Of a stretch of 5,525 bases of DNA, positions 1 through 5,525 are shown piece by piece. Both the position numbers and the translations under genes were made by a program. Under the pieces are notes generated by a model. That model did not search any database and had not been told where the DNA came from. It worked only from the letters and a program-made list of their open reading frames with translations. The stretch lies in contig JAGBPV010000035.1 of NCBI GenBank assembly GCA_017633195.1, positions 1-5,525 on the forward strand. Direction: 5' to 3'. Every line of letters starts with the position of its first letter. The stretch's first letter is position 1. The DNA is from a bacterium. GTDB taxonomy: Bacteria > Bacillota_I > Bacilli_A > Mycoplasmatales > Mycoplasmoidaceae.

Positions 1-385
1 CTGCAATACGTTTTCTACCAATATTTGAATTATGTCCAATAAAAATATCATGAATTCTATTTATCAATAATTTTCTTTTTGAATCATCTCTAATAATTTT
101 AGGTTTATTGTTTCTAATGTTACAAATAGTTGTTTTTGATATATTCAAAATGCTACTCATTTTTCTAGAAGATAATTTGGACTTTTTAGTAATTTTCTTA
201 AGCTTGTCAATTAATTTTTCATCCCCATTATCTACTAATTCACTGATTAAATTGGAAAGCTCATCATATCCAATTTCTTGAAGAAACTCTTTTCAAATCT
301 CATGCTTATTTTGTGTATTTTTTGGTCTTCCAATTTTTCTTTTATTAGTAGATTTTTTACCAGTCATTGATATCAACGTATTCAT
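1..385 (-). CDS. IS3-family transposase, main reading frame (3' end outside window)
   Basis: This frame is open from 418 down to the window edge; the first ATG is at 385 and a second at 367. The protein begins MNTLISMTGKKSTNKRKIGRPK and includes one TGA tryptophan (HEIWKEF). It continues with a Leu/Ile-spaced helical stretch (DELSNLISELVDNGDEKLID), then ISKTTICNIRNNKPK, comparable to the ISKSTYYYW segment at the OrfA/OrfB join of IS3 transposases, and ends at the edge in GHNSNIGRKRIA. The DDE catalytic domain would follow beyond the edge. OrfA-like and OrfB-like parts are in one frame here, without the usual -1 frameshift. No good Shine-Dalgarno precedes the ATG at 385, so it may really be the continuation of the short upstream frame at 411-557 (see findings). 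The family call rests on motif resemblance and is fairly secure; whether it is intact is unknown. Confidence 0.68.
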
Positions 386-410
386 GTCTCTATTACTCTT
401 TATAAATTTC

Positions 411-557
411 TTATATTTTTAACTTAAAAGAGTTTTTAATTGAATTAGTTATTTTCTCCTTATAATCTGCATATTTTATTCATACATTTTGCAAATTTGA
501 TGTTTCATAAATTTTAAATAATTCTATTCATTCATTTGGTTTTAATTGTCTTGACAT
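411..557 (-). CDS. IS3-family transposase N-terminal fragment (48 residues)
   Basis: This short frame starts at ATG 557 and stops at TAA 411-413. It encodes MSRQLKPNEWIELFKIYE followed by a Lys/Asn-rich helical stretch, with tryptophans 10 and 26 both encoded by TGA. The opening resembles the N-terminal DNA-binding part of mycoplasma IS3 transposases. A good Shine-Dalgarno (AGAAAGGA on the minus strand, 571-578) lies 13 bases upstream, better than anything before the downstream frame, so this is probably the true translation start of the transposase. The frame runs out just after the run of five A residues at 416-420, while the downstream frame opens at 418. Removing one A would join them as KLKYKKFIKSN. 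I therefore read it as the front of the same gene, separated by a one-base difference, rather than as an independent gene. Confidence 0.6.
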
Positions 558-595
558 AAAAAACAAAAAGTCCTTTCTTATTAATGACTTTTTGT
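558..595 (-). terminator. Hairpin plus U-tract between helicase-nuclease and transposase
   Basis: A perfect 10-bp inverted repeat, ACAAAAAGTC at 563-572 and GACTTTTTGT at 586-595, encloses a 13-base loop. Read on the minus strand, the second arm runs straight into a T-run at 558-563, giving the stem-then-U-tract form of an intrinsic terminator. It starts 20 bases after the helicase-nuclease stop codon and ends at the ATG of the transposase fragment. The stem has only three G-C pairs (one C-G near the base and two next to the loop), so as a terminator it would be modest. It more probably belongs to the IS end and may limit expression driven from outside. Confidence 0.45.
571..578 (-). promoter_or_regulatory. 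Shine-Dalgarno of the transposase, overlapped by the hairpin
   Basis: The minus strand reads AGAAAGGA here, 13 bases before the ATG at 557. Its last two bases lie in the downstream arm of the 563-595 hairpin and the rest in the loop, so folding of a longer transcript would partly hide it. It supports 557 as the transposase start. Confidence 0.5.
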
Positions 596-614
596 CCGTT
601 TATAATTTCCAAGT

Positions 615-3600
615 TTATAAAATTTGATTTTTATTTCTTAAATAATTAAGTTCATTAATTATATCTTTATATAAAGCTTCTTTATTTACTTTTCAGTTAT
701 ATTCAGATATTCTTATAATTGGATAACCTTTTTGTTCTAATAATTGCTGTCTTAATAAATCATAATAAGTTTTTTTAGGACCAAAATGATATTTAAATCC
801 ATCAACTTCTAAACCTAGAATAAATTTGTTATTTTCTTCATTTATAAAAGCAAAGTCAATTCTATAAGATCCTACTTTATATTGATTAGTAATTTTGATT
901 TGATAAGGATAAGTTTGCTTACATAATCAATCTAAAACTTCTTGTTCAAAACTTGAATCAAATTCAGTTTTTAAATCGATCTTTAAACTACAATATTCTT
1001 TTTGTTCTTCTGAATTTAATTCTAAAAATTGTAATCAATTTTTAAATGTTTGTAAATCTTTATTTTCACTATTTGTAAAAATAACTTCTTCTGCATTAAT
1101 TGATTTTAAAACAATAATCTTTTCTTTTGCTCTAGTAATTGCAACATTTAAAGCATTTCTACCATTTGGTCTACATACATAAGTTGATGATAATTTAGCA
1201 TCTTTTGTATAACCAATACTAATAATTACTAAATCTGCTTCATCACCTTGAATATTTTCAAGACTTTTTAGAATGATATTACCTTCAAAATATAATTTAC
1301 ATAATTCTTCATCTTTAACTAATAATTCATTTACAAGTTGTAATTGATGTTCATTTAAAGTTAGTAAAATAATTGATTTATATAAATGAATATTTTGCTT
1401 TAAAACTTCAATCATTTTTTGTGCTTCTTCATAATTTGAAGAATTAGTTCATGTACCATTCACATTAATAACTTCAATTGAAGAATTATTCACATTATTT
1501 TTGTTAACTGATTTTAATTCAGAATCATAAAATTCTTTAGATGAAAAAGTTGTTAAGCTTGCACTACTTGATCTGAAATTTGATTGTAAAGTTTGTTTTG
1601 ATAATCCTATTGAAATTGCATAATTTAATAATGAATCTTCATTTTCTTCTTCAAATTGATCTTCTTCATCAGCATCAAATGTTCTTATACCAAATCAATT
1701 TGTAGGTTGCATTTGTTGATTATCTCCAGCAATAATCACTTTTTTAGCAATACTTAAATATGGAATGGCTTTTTCTAAAAAAATTTGACTAGCTTCATCA
1801 AAAATAACATAATCATATTGATCATTTTTAAAATCAATAAAAGATGCCAACTTATCTGGATTAGAAATAAATACAGGAAAAATATTTTTTAAAAGATCTT
1901 TGTATGCTAATAAGAATTTTTCAGGCATTGCTGCTGCTTTTTCAATCTTACCTTTCATTTTTAAAAATTCTTTTTTGTCTTCTTCATTTAAATTATTAAC
2001 TTTTTCTTCAAATTTGAGTGCTTGTTCATAAACTAAAAATTCTAAATCTGAAGAAAAAGGATTTGGTTTTGGTAAATGTTCATAAGGTTTATCAAAATCT
2101 ATAAATAAATTTAAATATGTATCATTATTTAAAATATCTTCGATCTTATTAAAATCTTCAAAATTAATATTCAAATACTTTAAGGTATTGAATAATAAAC
2201 AGTATTTATCAAAATTTTGTTTAAAAACTTGATTATTAAAATATGATGTGATGTTTTTATATTCTTCAATACTTATATTGCTTTTTTTCAAAAGATTAAA
2301 AAAGTCAATAAAATCATTAAGTTTTGTCAAATATGATTCATGATTGAAATATTTTAGTAATGAAAAATAATTTTCAATAGTTAGATTATGTTCTTTTAAA
2401 TATTGTGTTAATGATAAATAATATACAAATAATTTTTTAGCATCATTTAATTGCAAAATATCAAATATTTCTAAAAAGTCTGATGGTGATAATTGCATTT
2501 GTAATAATTGAATTGCATTTAAAACATCAAGATATTGTTGATACAAATCCTTAGTATTTTTATCATAATCTTTTTTAAAAAGACCTTTTTTGTGAAAATT
2601 AAATAATGTTGCAAATTGATCAATATTTAATTTAATGCTACTTGGAGTATTTAAAAAAGATAATTGAATTGTTTGTAAACTATTTTGTTGTTTTAAATAG
2701 TTATATAAATCTTTTAATTTATCAAATTTTTCTTTATTTAAAGATGGATATTTTTTATTTAAATCAAGAAATTTATTAATCAAATCTTCATTTAAATAAT
2801 TACTAATATTTTTTAAATAATTTAAGTTATCTAAATTAAGATTTAAATTTAAACATAATGTATAAAATTCATAAAAATCCATTAAATTTTCATCTTTTAA
2901 ACATTCTGATAAATTAATTAAATTGTTAAAAATTTCATTGCTTAATAATGGATATTTATTTACAAAATAATATGCATCATTAAGCATAGTTTTATCAATT
3001 GTTTGATTTAGACTCTTTAAAGTTTTAAAACTAAATAAATTTAATTTATTGTAAGATGTTAATAAATTAAGGAATTTTTTAAAAATATCTTCATCTAAAT
3101 TTGTATATTTATTTTTTAGTTCTCAATATTGTTTTTGTGCATCTGAAACATAACTTTTCAAATTTAATGAAGAAGGTTTTATTTCATTAATATCAGTTAA
3201 TAAATCAAATAAAATTTTAAAATTATCATAAAAATCTTCTTTAATTTGTTTTTGTGATGAAACATTATCTTTAGGAATTAATTGCAAACAAAAATATTGC
3301 AAATTTTTCATCCTTTTAATAACCACATCTAATGCTGATTTTTTTTGTGAAATAAATAATGCTGTTTTATTCTCATGCATAATATTAGCTAAGATGTTAG
3401 CAATAGTTTGACTTTTTCCTGTTCCTGGTGGACCTAAAATAATTAAATTATTATCTAAAGCTTTTATAATTGCTTTTTCTTGACTTGGATCAGTTTGACA
3501 AATCCTTACAATACTTTGTCTTTTATTTATTAAGGTATCAATTGCTTGGTTATCAAATTGAAAAGGATCATAATCTGCAGGTGATGCTAAGATAGCATCT

Positions 3601-4544
3601 AATTTATTTTCTTCAATTAAATTAATGACAATTTTTCTTAACTTGCTACCACTTGGATTAGCAAACATACTAACCATTCCTGGTACTTTAATAGTTTGAG
3701 AACCAACATTTTCAATAATATCATCTTTATCTTTATTAATGAATTTACCAATTAAAGATACATCAACGTCTTTAATAAAAGATTTATAATATTCATTTAA
3801 TTGGATATTTAATTTACTAATAATAATTTCATCTAAATTATCTTTTAAAGAAATTGCTGTATTAGCTTTATATGTTTTTAATAAAAAAATTAATTTTTCA
3901 TTTAAAACACAATAATCAGAGTTAGAAATTAAATAAACATCATTTCCTACAATATCAATATCAATTTCTTTAAGAATCAATGGAGCATAAATTGGTTTTG
4001 TATTAACATTGCACTCAATAAAATATGTTCCTAAATAGTATGGTCAAATACCTGCTAAATTATAAGATTCATTAATTGCTCTTTTTACATCTCTTCAATT
4101 CATTAAGAATTTATCAAGTTTTTTGTTGATATTATTAATAGCAAGAGTTTTGTATTCATTAAATTTAGTTTGATCTTTTTCTAAAACAAAAATTTCAGAT
4201 TTTTTTAAAAGTTTGTATTCTTTAACTTTTAAAATAAATTCATCACAGTTTGAACATTTTTCTAATTCTTTTTTAAGAATGCCATATCTTTCTGGTTTAA
4301 TTTTGATTCTAAAAGTTGGCTTATTTAAAATAAGATTTAATTCTTCTTCATTTAATAATGTCATCAAATCTTCATTATTATTAGTAACTGTAGTTTTTGT
4401 ATATAAAGTACTTCCATCATTTTGAAAGCTAACATTCAATAAATTATCAAGAATTTTTTTATACTTAATATTTTTGTTATAGTTTTTTAAATCTTCATTA
4501 GTATTTGTATTTTCAATATTTAAATAATCTAAATTTTCATACAT
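615..4544 (-). CDS. SF1 helicase with DUF4011-like N-terminus and C-terminal Vsr/DUF559-type nuclease
   Basis: A 1309-residue protein, complete in code 4, with eight tryptophans all encoded by TGA. Residues 1-190 resemble the DUF4011 region of large bacterial helicases (IYAPLILKEIDI, 185-196, like the family's YAPLLLxPVEL). Helicase motifs follow: Q-like TDPSQEKAI (351-359), Walker A GPPGTGKS (371-378), Walker B DEAS (916-919), motif III GDNQQMQPT (940-948), an acidic loop (957-970), NFRS (989-992), motif V-like ENIQGDEAD (1096-1104) and motif VI NVAITRAKE (1133-1141). Between motifs I and II lie about 535 mostly helical residues with a repeat. Residues about 1196-1300 form a PD-(D/E)XK nuclease domain: E1200, D1230 in YRIDF, E1246-x-D1248 in GLEVDG, YH at 1252-1253, and DLLRQ...GYPIIRI. 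No signal peptide is visible, so it is presumably cytoplasmic and acts on nucleic acid. ATG 4544 is chosen because AAGG lies 8 bases upstream. The role could be DNA repair or phage defence. It is monocistronic as far as seen. Confidence 0.88.
2058..3098 (-). repeat. Degenerate ~36-residue helical protein repeats inside the helicase
   Basis: Within the insert between Walker A and Walker B, a pattern of hydrophobic-x-x-[ED]-x-[FYL], followed by spaced Leu/Ile/Phe and often YF/YL-N, recurs. The anchor hydrophobic residue falls at protein positions 483, 534, 569, 602, 639, 685, 721, 757 and 793. The last four units are spaced exactly 36 residues apart (LSPSDFLEIFDIL, LTIENYFSLLKYF, ISIEEYKNITSYF, INFEDFNKIEDIL); the earlier ones vary (51, 35, 33, 37, 46). 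The repeat is seen at protein level only; the DNA is not obviously repetitive apart from AT-richness. It suggests an alpha-solenoid or helical-hairpin arm. The alignment was made by eye. Confidence 0.5.
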
Positions 4545-4688
4545 ACTTATTACCTTAATTTAATAAAAATTCATATACTTATCATTTTAATGAAAAAATA
4601 ACAAAAATTAATTAATAAAAAATATTATTTTTTCTTTCAGTTTATATATTATTTAAAATTTAATATTATCAAAGTTTATGAGTACATT
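4545..4688. promoter_or_regulatory. Divergent intergenic region between helicase-nuclease and tsaD
   Basis: These 144 very AT-rich bases separate two genes transcribed outward, so both promoters should lie here. For tsaD, TAATAT at 4661-4666 and TATATT at 4645-4650 are possible -10 boxes, but neither has a convincing -35. No distinct -10/-35 pair stands out for the helicase-nuclease. A perfect A/T-only palindrome (AAAAAATA-T-TATTTTTT, 4617-4633) sits near the middle and might be a shared operator or just composition. No RNA gene or riboswitch was recognised. Confidence 0.4.
4551..4557 (-). promoter_or_regulatory. Ribosome binding site of the helicase-nuclease
   Basis: The minus strand reads TTAAGGT here, with the AAGG core at 4553-4556 and 8 bases to the ATG at 4544. 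This fixes the start at 4544 over later ATGs and contrasts with tsaD, which has no clear Shine-Dalgarno. Confidence 0.55.
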
Positions 4689-5525
4689 ATGAAAAGATAT
4701 ATATTAGGTATTGAAAGTAGTTGTGATGAAGCTGCAATTGGTGTAGTTTGTGAAGGAAAAGTCATATATAAAGATCTTTATAGCAGTTCTAAAATTCAAG
4801 CATTATATGGAGGAGTTGTACCTGAAATTGCTAGTAGAATGCATGAAGAGAATTTTAGTATTATGCTAAATAAATTAATCAAGAATTTTGATGTTAAAAA
4901 AATTACAGATATTGCTTATACTGCTTATCCTGGATTAATTGGTGGATTACATGTTGCAGCAATTTTTGCTAAAACTTTAGCTTGACAATGAAATCTTGAT
5001 GCAATTGAAATTGATCATAGATATGGTCATATTTTTAGTGCAAGTATTGGTACTAATGAAATTAAATATCCTTTTTTAGCATTAGTAGTATCAGGAAAAA
5101 CTTCATCAATTTATAAGGTTGATTCTGCTAAAAACATTACTGAATTATTACACACAACAGATGATGCAGCTGGTGAAACACTAGATAAAATTGGAAGAAA
5201 ACTAGGAATGAAATATCCAGCTGGAAAAACGATTGATGATTTATATAGTGAAGAATTAGCTAAGATAAAATTAATTCCACATAATGCAAAAAATGAAAAT
5301 TTTAGTTTTTCAGGTTTTAAAACTTCAGTAATTAATTTAATTAATAAAAATTTAAAAGACAAGAAATATTCTAATGAAGAAATTGCTAGTTCAAGTATGA
5401 AATGAATTGTTGATGAATTAATAAGAAAACTTGAATATTGTGTAAATAAATACAATATTCACAATGTTTTTATTGGGGGAGGAGTTAGTGCAAGTAAAAC
5501 CTTAAAAAATGCATTAGAACATCAA
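4689..5525 (+). CDS. tsaD: tRNA N6-threonylcarbamoyladenosine transferase TsaD (3' end outside window)
   Basis: TsaD (Kae1/YgjD/Gcp family) transfers threonylcarbamoyl from TC-AMP to A37 of ANN-decoding tRNAs, working in the cytoplasm with TsaB and TsaE. The first 279 residues are present; family members usually run somewhat beyond 300, so only the C-terminal end is missing. Visible landmarks: GIESSCDEAAIGV (7-19, ASKHA nucleotide-binding start), YGGVVPEIASRMHEENF (40-56), AYPGLIGGLHV (79-89), metal-binding H110 and H114 in DHRYGH, TTDDAAGETLDKIGRKLG (156-173), FSFSGFKT (205-212) and FIGGGVSA (261-268). Tryptophans 99, 101 and 239 are all TGA. Two family motifs deviate: SGGHT is SGKT (135-138) and YPGGP is YPAGK (176-180). 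ATG 4689 is chosen because it gives the canonical short lead into the GIESSC motif, although no clear Shine-Dalgarno precedes it. The gene is divergent from the helicase-nuclease and shows no operon partner here. Confidence 0.95.

Larger units (their letters stand above)
1..605 (-). mobile_element. IS3-family insertion sequence, upstream end (partial)
   Basis: This is the 5' part of an insertion sequence lying on the minus strand; the rest lies beyond the left edge. The evidence is the transposase reading frame it carries: an N-terminal helix-turn-helix-like segment, a Gly-Arg-Pro-Lys linker, a Leu/Lys-rich helical region, and a segment ending in the GRKRIA motif, which resembles the YGxRRI motif found upstream of the DDE catalytic core of IS3/IS150 transposases. 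The outer boundary is not certain. It must lie between the hairpin at 563-595 and the helicase stop codon at 615, and a TGG at 609-611 (minus strand) is one candidate terminus because IS3 elements usually begin with TG. The other end is absent, so terminal inverted repeats and a target duplication cannot be tested. Confidence 0.7.

Noticed and set aside
957..970. Acidic Asp/Glu-rich stretch after helicase motif III
   Set aside because: A similar acidic loop between motif III and the next motif is common in this helicase type, so it is not a novelty.
4213..4425. 70-codon plus-strand open frame inside the helicase gene
   Set aside because: It lies antisense to the DUF4011-like N-terminal part of the helicase-nuclease, has no ribosome binding site or recognisable motif, and is explained as the complement of the real gene.
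1035..4544. Possibility that the helicase is a pseudogene broken by in-frame TGA codons
   Set aside because: Every break is TGA, the frame is constant from 4544 to 615, the pieces join into ordered helicase motifs, and tsaD shows the same TGA usage; code 4 explains it.
4678..4707. Nine-codon leader frame (MSTLWKDIY) overlapping the tsaD start out of frame
   Set aside because: It has no Shine-Dalgarno and chance ATGs are frequent in such sequence; nothing supports a regulatory leader peptide.
5111..5455. 114-codon minus-strand open frame opposite tsaD
   Set aside because: It is antisense to conserved TsaD motifs (DDAAGE, FSFSGFKT); its hydrophobic look is a by-product of complementing AT-rich coding DNA.
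1..5525. CRISPR arrays, tRNA or rRNA genes, riboswitches
   Set aside because: No regularly spaced direct repeats in the DNA, no cloverleaf-like segment and no GC-rich structured region were seen on either strand; nearly all bases are occupied by the genes listed.

Overview
The window looks like a mollicute (Mycoplasma-type) chromosome. The DNA is very AT-rich. Three separate loci read through only if UGA is decoded as tryptophan (genetic code 4): all 14 tryptophans I could place are TGA, and I found no in-frame TGG. A standard-code translation breaks every gene here into fragments. The exact genus cannot be fixed from the sequence; a Mycoplasma, Mycoplasmopsis or Metamycoplasma species is my inference.

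Layout. (1) Positions 1 to about 600, minus strand: the upstream end of an IS3-family insertion sequence whose transposase runs off the left edge. Its reading frame is split at an A5 run, and a 10-bp hairpin lies just upstream of its first ATG and overlaps its ribosome binding site. (2) Positions 615-4544, minus strand: one uninterrupted code-4 gene for a 1309-residue protein. It has a DUF4011-like N-terminus, a superfamily 1 (Upf1-like) helicase core interrupted by a roughly 535-residue helical insert, and a C-terminal Vsr/DUF559-type PD-(D/E)XK nuclease domain. (3) Positions 4545-4688: a short AT-rich divergent intergenic region. (4) Positions 4689-5525, plus strand: the first 279 codons of tsaD, the tRNA t6A37 threonylcarbamoyltransferase subunit, cut by the right edge.

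How they relate. tsaD is a core translation gene and is transcribed away from the helicase-nuclease, so the two are not co-transcribed. The IS lies directly behind the helicase-nuclease stop codon in the same orientation, and the hairpin at its edge could end the helicase transcript, limit transposase expression, or both. The helicase-nuclease is the most interesting gene. Its architecture resembles single-protein helicase-nucleases proposed or shown to act against phages, but related helicases also exist as widespread mycoplasma genes, so a housekeeping repair role is equally open.
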